Positions 52,385-62,167 of a DNA stretch of 64,000 nucleotides are shown piece after piece. The stretch's first letter is position 1, and each line of letters starts with the position of its first letter. The notes under the pieces are model-generated. The model was given only the letters and a program-made list of their open reading frames with translations, had not been told where the DNA came from and made no database searches. Source of the DNA: an uncultured Bacteroidaceae bacterium (lineage in GTDB: Bacteria > Bacteroidota > Bacteroidia > Bacteroidales > Bacteroidaceae); contig CAJOCU010000006.1 in assembly GCA_905233765.1 (NCBI GenBank), positions 1-64,000 of the forward strand, given 5' to 3'. Made by a program: the position numbers and the translations under genes.

Positions 52385-53285
52385 ATCCAATAATGCACCA
52401 CGGCGCGTGGCATCGTCCTCTGGCTCTCAGGGAACGAAGCCACGCGCTTCCCATGCAAAGCATCGCTCACGCAAGCGTGGCAAGCGCGTGCCCCTGTGGC
52501 GACGCTACCCCTGGTGGGTGGCAGCCTTGGGCATCGTCTTGGCGATAGCTTTGTATATCTTCATCTTTGTCCGCGTCTTCGTCAATCCCTTCTCGTTCCG
52601 CTGGAATGCCATCTACGGCGAGGGTGTTGACCCCGATGGCTTCGAGGTGCGCGGCATAGACATCAGCCACTACCAAGACCGCATCGACTGGTCGCGCGTG
52701 CGCAATGCACAAATCAAAGGCAAACCCCTGCGCTTCGTGTTGATCAAGGCCACTGAGGGCGTCAGCATGATTGACGAGAACTTCAATGAAAACTTTTATC
52801 AAGCTCACCAAAACGACTTGATACGAGGTGCTTACCACTTCTTTATTCCTGACGCCAACGCAGCCCAGCAGGCTCGCTTCTTCATGAAACAGGTCCACGC
52901 TGAGCCAGGTGATCTGCCACCTATCCTTGATGTGGAAAAAGCAGGAATGCTGTCAGCGCAGCAACTGCGAAAGGCTGTGCACACGTGGCTCGACATCGTC
53001 GAACGCCACTACGGCATGAAGCCCATCCTCTATACCGGCTATCGCTTCAAGATGCAATATCTGAACGACGGCACCTTCGACGCCTATCCCTACTGGATTG
53101 CCCATTACTATGTGGACCGTCTGGAATACAAAGGCCCCTGGACCTTCTGGCAATACACCGACGTGGGTCACATTGATGGCATTGGCGGCTATGTGGATTG
53201 CAACATCTTCAACGGCAGCCTCCAGCAATTACAGGCGCTCACCCTGCAAGAAGATAACGTTCTCAGAAGAGACACCATACAATAA
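52371..53285 (+). CDS. Membrane-anchored GH25 lysozyme
   Basis: 304 residues if started at TTG 52371 (overlapping the pfp stop by 14 bases); no ATG gives a sensible start. The frame is open further into pfp, but that part is an antisense-like shadow of pfp coding. A basic N-terminus (KHRSRKRGKRVPLWRR) precedes one membrane helix (about 48-70), so the catalytic domain faces the periplasm. GH25 residues: Asp97 in RGIDISHYQ, Asp187 and Glu189 in PPILDVEKAG, and the C-terminal FWQYTDVG. Cleaves beta-1,4 muramic links in peptidoglycan. Followed after 14 bases by the PCMD gene. Confidence 0.85.
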   Translation: MNKPKSNNAPRRVASSSGSQGTKPRASHAKHRSRKRGKRVPLWRRYPWWVAALGIVLAIALYIFIFVRVFVNPFSFRWNAIYGEGVDPDGFEVRGIDISHYQDRIDWSRVRNAQIKGKPLRFVLIKATEGVSMIDENFNENFYQAHQNDLIRGAYHFFIPDANAAQQARFFMKQVHAEPGDLPPILDVEKAGMLSAQQLRKAVHTWLDIVERHYGMKPILYTGYRFKMQYLNDGTFDAYPYWIAHYYVDRLEYKGPWTFWQYTDVGHIDGIGGYVDCNIFNGSLQQLQALTLQEDNVLRRDTIQ

Positions 53286-53299
53286 AATCCTTCATCACA

Positions 53300-54247
53300 A
53301 TGAAATACCGAGTAACATCACTCCTCCTCTTCTTTATCGCCCTGGGCGTCTCGGCTCAGGAACAGTTGAAATACGGCGATTTCGACTCCTGGCTGTCGCG
53401 CGACATCAAGGAAAGCAAGATCATTGGCGGTGAGACGAAGACGCTCTACGAGATTGCACCTTCCAAGAAATGGGACGGCAAGAAAGCTTATGTCAATCAG
53501 GGCGGGTCGCCCTGGGCTACTAGCAACGTGATGGCGAAGGTTGCCGGCATTGTCAAGACCAATACCAGCGTCTATCGCGAAGCGCGTGGTGGCGGCTACT
53601 GTGCCAAACTGCTGACGCATGTCGAGGGCGTGAAAGTGCTCGGCATCGTCAACATTCATGTCCTAGCTGCCGGTTCGGTCTATCTGGGAGAGATGGTGGA
53701 GCCCATCACCAGTTCCTCCAATCCCATGTCTAAACTCAACTACGGCATCCCTTTCTCAGAGAAACCCAAGGCCGTGCAGTTCGACTACAAGGTGCAGCTC
53801 TCCGGCAAACCCGACCGCATCCGACAGACGGGTTTCAGCGCCGTCAAGAAAGTGGCTGGCGCCGACATGCCCAATGTCATCTGTCTGCTGCAGAAACGCT
53901 GGGAGGACGAGAAGGGCAACATCTATGCTCGCCGCATTGGAACGGCCATCCAGCGCTTCTCCAAGAACACCGACTGGGTCAACGCCAAGCAGCTGGAGAT
54001 CCACTATGGCGACATCACTCATGAGCCGTTCTACAAGTCCTATATGAACCTCTTCAACGGCGGCGACGACCAGAAGTATGCGATGAATAGCAAAGGCAAG
54101 ATGGTGCCTGTGCAGGAAGTGGAGTGGGGAACTGCCGACGACAAACCCACACACCTCTGCCTACAGTTCGCCAGCAGCTTCGGCGGCGCCTATATCGGTG
54201 CTGAAGGCACCACGCTGTGGGTGGATAATGTGAAGCTGATATACTGA
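53300..54247 (+). CDS. PCMD-domain secreted protein
   Basis: 315 residues. Signal peptide MKYRVTSLLLFFIALGVSAQ. The remainder matches the putative carbohydrate-metabolism domain (PCMD) seen in many Bacteroidetes surface proteins: FDSWLSR near the N-terminus, GGSPWATSN, KLLTHVEGVKVLG, AAGSVYLGEM, a central beta sheet (VQFDYKVQLSGKP) and the terminal TTLWVDNVKLIY. No catalytic residue is established for the family; a carbohydrate-binding jelly roll is likely. The stop overlaps the nspC start by one base (TGATG). Confidence 0.82.
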   Translation: MKYRVTSLLLFFIALGVSAQEQLKYGDFDSWLSRDIKESKIIGGETKTLYEIAPSKKWDGKKAYVNQGGSPWATSNVMAKVAGIVKTNTSVYREARGGGYCAKLLTHVEGVKVLGIVNIHVLAAGSVYLGEMVEPITSSSNPMSKLNYGIPFSEKPKAVQFDYKVQLSGKPDRIRQTGFSAVKKVAGADMPNVICLLQKRWEDEKGNIYARRIGTAIQRFSKNTDWVNAKQLEIHYGDITHEPFYKSYMNLFNGGDDQKYAMNSKGKMVPVQEVEWGTADDKPTHLCLQFASSFGGAYIGAEGTTLWVDNVKLIY

Positions 54248-55401
54248 TGACCACGCCCTATTACCTTGTTGAAGAAGCCAAGCTGCGACGGAACCTTGCC
54301 TTGATCAAGGACGTGGCCGACCGTGCTGGCGTGGAAATCATCCTCGCCTTCAAGGCCTTCGCCCTGTGGAAGACCTTCCCCATCTTCCGCGAGTACATCC
54401 ACCACACCACAGCCTCCTCGCCTGACGAGGCCCGTCTGGCCTTCGAGGAGTTCGGCAGCCCTGCCCACACCTACAGCCCTGCCTACACAGAGCGCGACTT
54501 CCCTGAGATTCTCCGCTGCTCCTCACACATCACGTTCAACAGCTTAAGCCAGTTCCACCGCTTCGCGCCAACTTCAAACTTTCAACTTTCAACTTTCAAC
54601 TTTCCCTCTTTCGGCCTCCGCGTCAACCCCGAGTACAGCGAGATAGAGACTGAGCTCTATAACCCCTGCGCCCCAGGCTCCCGTTTTGGTGTCCTGGCCG
54701 AGGACCTGCCGGCGCAGCTGCCCACAGGACTCGAAGGTTTCCACATCCATTGCCATTGCGAGAGTGGTGCTGATGCCTTCGCGCGTACGCTCGTACATAT
54801 TGTAAATAAGTTCGAGCCGTGGTTTCCACAGCTCAAGTGGATCAACTTCGGAGGGGGCCATCTGATGACACGTGCCGACTACGATGTGGAACTCCTCGTG
54901 CGCACGCTCCAGGACTTCCGCCGTCGCTATCCGCACTTGCGCGTCATCCTCGAGCCCGGCAGCGCCTTCGCCTGGCAGACGGGCCCCCTCGTGGCCTCCG
55001 TCGTAGATATCGTAGAGAACCACGGCATCAAAACCGCCATCCTTGACGTCAGCTTCACCTGTCACATGCCCGACTGCCTCGAGATGCCGTATTATCCGGA
55101 GGTGCGAGGAGCAAAGTACCTTACACCCTCATCCCTCAACCCTCAACCCTCAACCCTCAATTGTTATAGATTAGGCGGCAACTCCTGCCTCTCTGGCGAC
55201 TACATGGGCTCTTGGCAGTTCCCCCAACCCCTTGCCATTGGCGACGAGGTCATCTTCGAGGACATGATCCACTACACCACCGTCAAGACCACCATGTTCA
55301 ACGGCGTTCACCATCCCTCTATCGCCCTACGTCGCCTCGACGGCACCATCGAACTCCTGCGCGAATACCACTACGAAGACTATCGCGACCGCATGGACTG
55401 A
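54247..55401 (+). CDS. nspC: Carboxynorspermidine decarboxylase
   Basis: 384 residues. PLP enzyme of the alanine-racemase fold that decarboxylates carboxy(nor)spermidine to (nor)spermidine in the alternative polyamine route. PLP Lys in ILAFKAFALWKTF, HCHCESGADAF, WINFGGGHLMTRADYD, ILEPGSAF, and the catalytic Cys near the end in LGGNSCLSGDYMG. Two low-complexity inserts are translated from 7-bp tandem repeats: NFQLSTFNF (54572-54606) and SSLNPQPSTLN (55126-55160). Both keep the frame. The partner carboxynorspermidine dehydrogenase is not in the window. Confidence 0.93.
   Translation: MTTPYYLVEEAKLRRNLALIKDVADRAGVEIILAFKAFALWKTFPIFREYIHHTTASSPDEARLAFEEFGSPAHTYSPAYTERDFPEILRCSSHITFNSLSQFHRFAPTSNFQLSTFNFPSFGLRVNPEYSEIETELYNPCAPGSRFGVLAEDLPAQLPTGLEGFHIHCHCESGADAFARTLVHIVNKFEPWFPQLKWINFGGGHLMTRADYDVELLVRTLQDFRRRYPHLRVILEPGSAFAWQTGPLVASVVDIVENHGIKTAILDVSFTCHMPDCLEMPYYPEVRGAKYLTPSSLNPQPSTLNCYRLGGNSCLSGDYMGSWQFPQPLAIGDEVIFEDMIHYTTVKTTMFNGVHHPSIALRRLDGTIELLREYHYEDYRDRMD
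54572..54606. repeat. Heptad array inside nspC, CTTTCAA x3 with flanking variants
   Basis: Five 7-bp units (CTTCAAA, CTTTCAA three times, CTTTCCC) within the coding region, in frame. Confidence 0.95.
55126..55160. repeat. Heptad array inside nspC, CCCTCAA x4 plus CCCTCAT
   Basis: Five tandem 7-bp units within the coding region, in frame, just before the catalytic-Cys segment. Confidence 0.95.
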
Positions 55402-55511
55402 TTTCGTCTAATTCGTTGAGAAAAAATACTATTTGTTGCCTGCAAGAGGTGAAATTTAAAGTTTTCTTGAAAAAAGTCGGAGAAATCCCTTGCCAGTTCA
55501 AGAAAAAGCAG

Positions 55512-55519
55512 TACCTTTG
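55512..55519 (+). promoter_or_regulatory. -7 box of the tRNA cluster
   Basis: TACCTTTG, 63 bases before the tRNA-Gly 5' end, with TTG near 55489 as a possible -33 element. Confidence 0.65.
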
Positions 55520-55582
55520 CATCCGCAATCAGGGGATTGCCTTTGATTTTGATAGTTTGAACAGCTGGTTGGAATCAATTTT

Positions 55583-55655
<73 letters not shown>

Positions 55656-55694
55656 CCAACCTTGAATGATTGACGATATCGTCGCACAGAGCCT

Positions 55695-55775
55695 GCCCAG
55701 GTGGCGGAATGGTAGACGCGCTCGTTTCAGGTGCGAGTGTTGAGAGACGTGCAGGTTCGAGTCCTGTTCTGGGCA
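55695..55775 (+). tRNA. tRNA-Leu (CAG)
   Basis: 81 nt class II tRNA with a long variable arm. Acceptor GCCCAGG/TCTGGGC, anticodon loop TTCAGGT, T-loop TTCGAGT. CCA is not encoded. Confidence 0.92.
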
Positions 55776-55808
55776 CTGCGTCCGCGATGTGAGTCATGAG
55801 TTCTTCTT

Positions 55809-55892
55809 GGAGAGGTGGCGGAATTGGTAGACGCGCTACTTTGAGGGGGTAGTGTCGATTATGACGTGGGAGTTCGAGTCTCCTCCTCTTCA
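55809..55892 (+). tRNA. tRNA-Leu (GAG)
   Basis: 84 nt class II tRNA. Acceptor GGAGAGG/CCTCTTC, anticodon loop TTGAGGG, T-loop TTCGAGT. CCA is not encoded. Confidence 0.92.
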
Positions 55893-55917
55893 CTACAGCT
55901 GTTCAGCAGTCACACGG

Positions 55918-55949
55918 ATGGCCACCAGTAATGGTGGCCATTTGTCTTT
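55918..55949 (+). terminator. Rho-independent terminator of the tRNA cluster
   Basis: ATGGCCACCA (55918-55927) pairs perfectly with 55932-55941 around GTAA, followed by TTGTCTTT. Confidence 0.8.
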
Positions 55950-55952
55950 AAG

Positions 55953-56003
55953 TCATTTTTCACTGTTCATTTTCATTGTTCATTTTTAATTTTTCATTTT
56001 CAT
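55953..56003. repeat. Heptad array, T/C-rich
   Basis: About seven 7-bp words of the type TTTCATT, TGTTCAT, TTTAATT between the tRNA terminator and the CobW-like start. Confidence 0.7.
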
Positions 56004-56004
56004 C

Positions 56005-57231
56005 GTGAACACCATTCCTGTCCTTCTCCTCACCGGCTATCTCGGCAGTGGCAAGACCACACTCCTCAATCGTATCCTCAACAATCGCCGTGGCATACGC
56101 TTCGCCGTCATTGTGAACGACATCGGCGAGGTAAACATCGATGCAGACCTCATCGAGAAAGGTGGAATGGTCACACAGAAGGACGACAGCCTCGTGGCAC
56201 TCCAGAACGGATGTATCTGCTGCACCCTGAAGATGGACCTCGTGGAGCAGCTGCGCGACATCACACGTCAGCAGCGCTTCGACTACATCGTCATCGAGGC
56301 CAGTGGCATCTGCGAGCCTGCTCCCATCGCACAGACCATCTGCTCCATCCCCACGATGGGTATGGAATACATGCGCGACGGCGTGCCCGTACTGGACTGC
56401 ATCGCCACCGTCGTGGATGCCCTGCGTATGCGCGATGAGTTTGGCAGCGGCAAGGACCTCCTGCGCCCCAACCTCGACGAGGACGACATCGAGAACCTCG
56501 TCATTCAGCAGATAGAGTTCTGCAACCTCATCCTCTTGAACAAAGCCTCCGAGGTCACACCCCACGAGCTGGGCCGCATCCGCGAGATCATCCGTGCCCT
56601 GCAGCCCAAGGCAGAGATTATCGAGTGTGACTATTGCGACGTGGATTTCGACCAGCTACTCAATACCCACGCCTTCGACTTCGACAAGGTGGCGACTTCA
56701 GCAGCATGGATTGATGCCATTGAAGGACATCATGACGATGAGGAAGAGGAACATCATCATGACGATGACGACGACGACGATGATGATGATGACGACCATG
56801 ATCATCATGACCACGACCATCACCACCATCATCACCATCACCACGATGAGGGCGAAGCCGAGGAATATGGAATAGGAACTTTTGTCTATTATCGTCGCGC
56901 CCCCTTGAATATGGGACTCTTCGATGAGTTCGTAGCGCGCCATTGGCCGGCAAGCATCATTCGCGCGAAGGGTATCTGCTGGTTCTACGGCGAGCCTGAC
57001 ACCTGCTACGTCTTTGAGCAGGCTGGCAAGCAAGTATCCTTGCGCGATGCAGGACAGTGGTATGCCACCATGCCGGCTGATGAGTTGGCAGACTTCAAGG
57101 CTGAGCATCCCGATCTGGAACGCGACTGGGATGAGCGCTATGGCGACCGCATGCAAAAATTGGTCTTCATCGGTCAGCACCTCGACCGCGAAGCCATCAC
57201 TGCAGCCCTCGACGCCTGCCTCGTAAAATAA
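56005..57231 (+). CDS. CobW/COG0523 GTPase metallochaperone with Asp/His tract
   Basis: 408 residues from a GTG start at 56005 (no ATG fits). P-loop GYLGSGKTT at 11-19, metal-binding Cys69-Ile-Cys71-Cys72 in NGCICC (the family CxCC), switch IVIEASGICEPAP, and the guanine motif LLNKAS (NKxD-like). Between the GTPase and C-terminal domains, residues 242 to about 283 are almost only Asp, His and Glu, including runs of twelve Asp and nine His. The family inserts metal, mainly zinc, into client enzymes, and such tracts bind zinc, cobalt or nickel. The His-rich TonB receptor at 20650 could serve the same metal (inference). No promoter box is visible just upstream. Confidence 0.92.
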   Translation: MNTIPVLLLTGYLGSGKTTLLNRILNNRRGIRFAVIVNDIGEVNIDADLIEKGGMVTQKDDSLVALQNGCICCTLKMDLVEQLRDITRQQRFDYIVIEASGICEPAPIAQTICSIPTMGMEYMRDGVPVLDCIATVVDALRMRDEFGSGKDLLRPNLDEDDIENLVIQQIEFCNLILLNKASEVTPHELGRIREIIRALQPKAEIIECDYCDVDFDQLLNTHAFDFDKVATSAAWIDAIEGHHDDEEEEHHHDDDDDDDDDDDDHDHHDHDHHHHHHHHHDEGEAEEYGIGTFVYYRRAPLNMGLFDEFVARHWPASIIRAKGICWFYGEPDTCYVFEQAGKQVSLRDAGQWYATMPADELADFKAEHPDLERDWDERYGDRMQKLVFIGQHLDREAITAALDACLVK

Positions 57232-57238
57232 TAAGAGC

Positions 57239-57682
57239 TTAGGAATTTAGGATAGCGCTGCAACCTTCAAGGACGTCGCGCCAGGTGGCTTCGAAGTCGC
57301 CCGTGTACCAGGGGTCGGCGACATCGCCGGGGCGCTGGGTGAAGTCCAGGAGGAGGTGGATTTTGCCTTCGGGGTCGCCGCCACAGATGCGATGCATGTT
57401 GTGGAGGTTCCAGGAGTCCATTCCGATGATGAGGTCGAAGCGGTCGTAGTCGGCTCTCTTCATCTGACGTGCTGTCTTGCCGGCACAGCCGATGCCGTGC
57501 TCCGCGAGCTTGCGGCGTGCAGGGGGATAGACGCCATTGCCGATCTCTTCGGTGGAGGTGGCGGCGGACTCGATATAGAAGTCAGCCTCGCGACCTGCTT
57601 TCGCCACGAGGTCTTTCATCACGAACTCCGCCATCGGGCTGCGGCAGATGTTGCCGTGACAGACAAAGAGGATTCTTTTCAT
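57239..57682 (-). CDS. Low-molecular-weight protein tyrosine phosphatase
   Basis: 147 residues, the usual length. P-loop CHGNICRS with nucleophile Cys8 and Arg14, and general acid Asp123 in VADPWYTGDF. Cytoplasmic. In other bacteria such enzymes dephosphorylate capsule-export kinases or arginine-phosphorylated proteins; no kinase gene is near. Three bases after the preceding gene; last of the right-hand minus-strand run. Confidence 0.92.
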   Translation of the reverse strand: MKRILFVCHGNICRSPMAEFVMKDLVAKAGREADFYIESAATSTEEIGNGVYPPARRKLAEHGIGCAGKTARQMKRADYDRFDLIIGMDSWNLHNMHRICGGDPEGKIHLLLDFTQRPGDVADPWYTGDFEATWRDVLEGCSAILNS

Positions 57683-57685
57683 GCG

Positions 57686-58498
57686 CTATCTGTAGGTGTA
57701 GTTGATTTTCATTTGCGTATAGCCCTTGGGCCATTTGGCTCTGTCGATGTAGAACTTCGCAGTGCCGTGTGAGAGCAGGTAGAGGTTGGGCTTTATCTCG
57801 CGGAACTCATATTGCATGTAGTTCTGCCCTTCGTTATAGCTAAGGCGTGCAATCTGCCAGCAGCCGTCGGCGATATGAACCGTCATGTTGTCGAGCTTCA
57901 CGACGAAGAAGGTCTTCTCGTTGGCGGTGTAGCTGCCCACGTATTTCATGCCTGTCTCCTGTTTCTTCTTGCGTTTCTTCTGCAGGTCCTTGACTTTCTC
58001 GCGAACCTTCTTATAGAATTTGTCATAGACGTTGGCACTGAGCATCTTATCATGCTTGAGGAACGATGCCACCTGCTTGTCGGTCAGCTTCTGTTTCATC
58101 TCCACCATCCGTACATTCGAGGATGTTGTCTTGCCGTCGGCATAGTGAACGTCTTCCGCCATCGTGATACCGAAATGCTTGTGCTCGCGAAGGGCTGACA
58201 CGATAGGTCCATATCCTGCCAGCCGGGCGGCAAAGGTGACGACGCGGCGGTGGGGGAACTTCTTCAAGTCGATGTCTTTCTCCAATTTGCACGTCACAGA
58301 ATAGTCCAGTGTCTTGGTGCGTGCGCTGAGCGGCTTGGCATTTTCCAGCACCTGCTGCAGCAGATATTCCTCGAAGCTCATGCCATTGGCCAGCACCACC
58401 GCCTCGGGCATGTCGAGCGTGTAGGCGATGTCATCATCATCTTGGGCATGAACGCTCAGGGTGAGGAACATCGTTATCAGGATGAAGGCATACTTCAT
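57686..58498 (-). CDS. Secreted protein, function unknown
   Basis: Not recognised. 270 residues with signal peptide MKYAFILITMFLTLSVHAQ followed by an acidic DDDD. The rest is mixed alpha/beta with a strongly basic helical patch in the middle (KVKDLQKKRKKKQE). No lipobox, membrane segment or catalytic motif. It sits 17 bases after the helicase gene and three bases before the phosphatase gene, so it is probably co-transcribed with both. Confidence 0.75.
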   Translation of the reverse strand: MKYAFILITMFLTLSVHAQDDDDIAYTLDMPEAVVLANGMSFEEYLLQQVLENAKPLSARTKTLDYSVTCKLEKDIDLKKFPHRRVVTFAARLAGYGPIVSALREHKHFGITMAEDVHYADGKTTSSNVRMVEMKQKLTDKQVASFLKHDKMLSANVYDKFYKKVREKVKDLQKKRKKKQETGMKYVGSYTANEKTFFVVKLDNMTVHIADGCWQIARLSYNEGQNYMQYEFREIKPNLYLLSHGTAKFYIDRAKWPKGYTQMKINYTYR

Positions 58499-58515
58499 TG
58501 GTGAATTTCTCGGAA

Positions 58516-59924
<1,409 letters not shown>

Positions 59925-59925
<1 letters not shown>

Positions 59926-61040
59926 TATCGTTGTGCTTTGTGATAGAGCCCAAGGGCTATGAAAAAGAAAATGATGTTTGGCATCCAAGCAGCCAGAATC
60001 GGTGGCCAGTTGCTGTTGATGGCAAAGGTGGCACTCACCGTCTGGAACATGATATAGGACGCTGAGAGGGCGATGCCCAAACCCAGGGCCGTTCCCATTC
60101 CGCCTTTGCGCTTGCGGAAGGAAAGGGCGAGGCCAATGGTCGAGAGTATGAAGGCCGCGAAGGAAGAGGCATAGCGCTTGTGGTACTCTACCTCGAACAC
60201 TTTCACGTTGCCAGCCCCTCGCAGATGTTGCCGCTCGATGTAGTCCACAAGCTCAGAGTTGGTGAGCGTCTCCTGTTGGTTCTTTGTGGCAATGAAATCC
60301 TTGGGTTCCATGAAGATGACGGTGTCCACGAAGTTCTTGCGTGTGATTTCCTCGCGCAGACCTTGGAGGGTGCGGATCTTCACGTCGTAGAGTTTCCAAT
60401 GGTAGCGCTCATCGGCCAGCGTGTCATACTGAATGCGTTGGGCTGTGAGGTGGCTCACAAGGCTCTTATTCTGGAATTTGTCGAGCGAGAAACGATAGCC
60501 GCTCTTCACCTGGCCGTCGAAGTGGTCGATGTAGGCGATGACACCTGTATCCACCTGTAACTGAACGTGTTCTGCCATCTGTGGCTTCTTGCGGCTCTTG
60601 TACTCCATCTCGAATTCCAGGCGTTTGACGGAACCGCGAGGAATAATCTCTGTGCCGAGATAGAAGGTGATAACAGCCAGCACAGCCGACGACAGCATAT
60701 AGGGTCGCAGCAGACGGCTGAAGCTGATGCCTGTGCTCATCATCGCGATAATCTCGGAGTTCTCCGCCAGCTTCGAGGTGAAGAAGATGACGGAGATAAA
60801 CACGAAGAGCGCTGAGAACAGGTTGCTGTAGAAGGGAATGAAGTTGAGATAATAGTAGAACAACCCGTCCAGCGGAGCGTGGTTCATCGTGAACTTGTCC
60901 GAGTGCTCAGAGAAGTCGAAGACCACGGCGATGGAGATGATCAGGATGATGCTGAAGAAGTATGTCCCCAGGAACTTGCCGATGATATAGCGGTCGAACC
61001 TGGAGAAGAAGTTGCGCTTTATGTCCTTCAAAAAACTCAT
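59925..61040 (-). CDS. LptF/LptG-family LPS export permease
   Basis: 371 residues from ATG 61040, which overlaps the tgt stop (ATGA). YjgP/YjgQ fold: three N-terminal membrane helices (YIIGKFLGTYFFSIILI; FYSNLFSALFVFISVIFF with SKLAENSEIIAMMSTGISF), a periplasmic beta-jelly-roll domain (about 130-270), and three C-terminal helices. SEIIAMMSTGISFSRLLRP is the coupling-helix signature. With LptB it drives lipopolysaccharide from the inner membrane to the LptC bridge. Whether it is F or G cannot be decided. Confidence 0.9.
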
Positions 61041-62167
61041 AATCTCTGACTCAACTTTGGAATCATCCCATCCTTCCACGTCCTAAAGTCACCCTCAATG
61101 ATATGCTTGCGGGCTTCGCGCACGAGCCACAGGTAGAACGCCAGGTTGTGGATGCTGCCAATCTGCAGGGCCAGCAGCTCCTGCGACTTGTAGAGATGGT
61201 GCAGGTAGGCGCGCGTGTATGTGTGATCCACATAGCTGGTGCCGTTGGGGTCGATGGGGGTGAAGTCGTTGGCCCACTTGGCATTGCGCATATTCAGTGT
61301 GCCTTCGCTGGTGAAGAGCATCGCGTTGCGGCCGTTGCGAGTAGGCATTACGCAGTCAAACATATCCACCCCCAAGCTGATGGCCTCGAGGATGTTAACG
61401 GGTGTTCCTACGCCCATGAGGTAGCGCGGACGCTCCTTGGGCAGGATGCCGTTGACGAGCTCAATCATCTCGTACATCACCTCAGCTGGTTCACCCACAG
61501 CCAGGCCGCCGATGGCATTGCCCTCTGCGTTCTTCGAGGCGACGAACTCGGCACTCTCTGTGCGCAGGTCGCGATAGGTGCAGCCTTGCACGATAGGGAA
61601 GAGGGCTTGGTGATAGCCGTATTTGGGTTCGGTCTCGTTGAAACGATGGATGCAGCGGTCAAGCCAGTGGTGGGTGAGGGTGAGGCTCTTCTTGGCGTAG
61701 TCGTAGGGCGCTGTGCCTGGAGGACACTCGTCGAAGGCCATCATGATGTCGGCGCCGATGCTGCGTTCGATGTCCATCACCTTCTCAGGCGTGAAGAAGT
61801 GCTTTGAGCCGTCGATGTGGCTGCGGAACTCACAACCCTCCTCGCGCAGCTTGCGGATGCCTGTGAGCGAGAACACCTGGAAACCACCGCTGTCCGTGAG
61901 CATTGGGCGCTCGAAGCCGTTGAATTTGTGCAGGCCGCCTGCAGCTTCCAGCGTGGGCGTGCCTGGACGCAAGTAGAGGTGGTAGGTGTTGCCCAGAATG
62001 ATCTCGGCATTGACGTCCTCGTAGAGATCGCGCAACTGCACACCCTTCACAGACCCTACAGTGCCTACGGGCATGAAAATGGGCGTGTGGATGTCGCCGT
62101 GGTCGGTGTGGATGAGACCGGCGCGAGCCTCGCTTTGTATATCTTTTCCCTTTAACTCAAATGTCAT
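61037..62167 (-). CDS. tgt: tRNA-guanine(34) transglycosylase, without the usual zinc cysteines
   Basis: 376 residues from ATG 62167, overlapping the lon stop (ATGA). Exchanges guanine 34 for preQ1 in the queuosine pathway. TIM barrel with TDSGGFQVFSL (catalytic Asp), QGCTYRDLR, GGLAVGEP and the nucleophile region GVDMFDCVMPTRNGRN. In E. coli-type enzymes a CxCxxC zinc site follows after PxC; here the segment reads IDPNGTSYVDHTYTRAY with no cysteine, while the later IHNLAFY His is kept. The enzyme may lack the structural zinc. Confidence 0.92.
   Translation of the reverse strand: MTFELKGKDIQSEARAGLIHTDHGDIHTPIFMPVGTVGSVKGVQLRDLYEDVNAEIILGNTYHLYLRPGTPTLEAAGGLHKFNGFERPMLTDSGGFQVFSLTGIRKLREEGCEFRSHIDGSKHFFTPEKVMDIERSIGADIMMAFDECPPGTAPYDYAKKSLTLTHHWLDRCIHRFNETEPKYGYHQALFPIVQGCTYRDLRTESAEFVASKNAEGNAIGGLAVGEPAEVMYEMIELVNGILPKERPRYLMGVGTPVNILEAISLGVDMFDCVMPTRNGRNAMLFTSEGTLNMRNAKWANDFTPIDPNGTSYVDHTYTRAYLHHLYKSQELLALQIGSIHNLAFYLWLVREARKHIIEGDFRTWKDGMIPKLSQRL

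Noticed and set aside
50741..52390. 549-codon minus-strand open frame covering all of pfp
   Set aside because: A shadow of strong G/C-ended codon use in pfp; its Leu/Val/Gly/Asp-rich composition is typical of antisense frames.
54054..54468. Minus-strand open frames across the PCMD/nspC junction
   Set aside because: Overlap two well-supported plus-strand genes and show no motif or promoter box.
56728..56853. GAC/CAC trinucleotide run considered as a non-coding microsatellite
   Set aside because: It lies in frame between two intact domains of a CobW-family protein, so it is coding.
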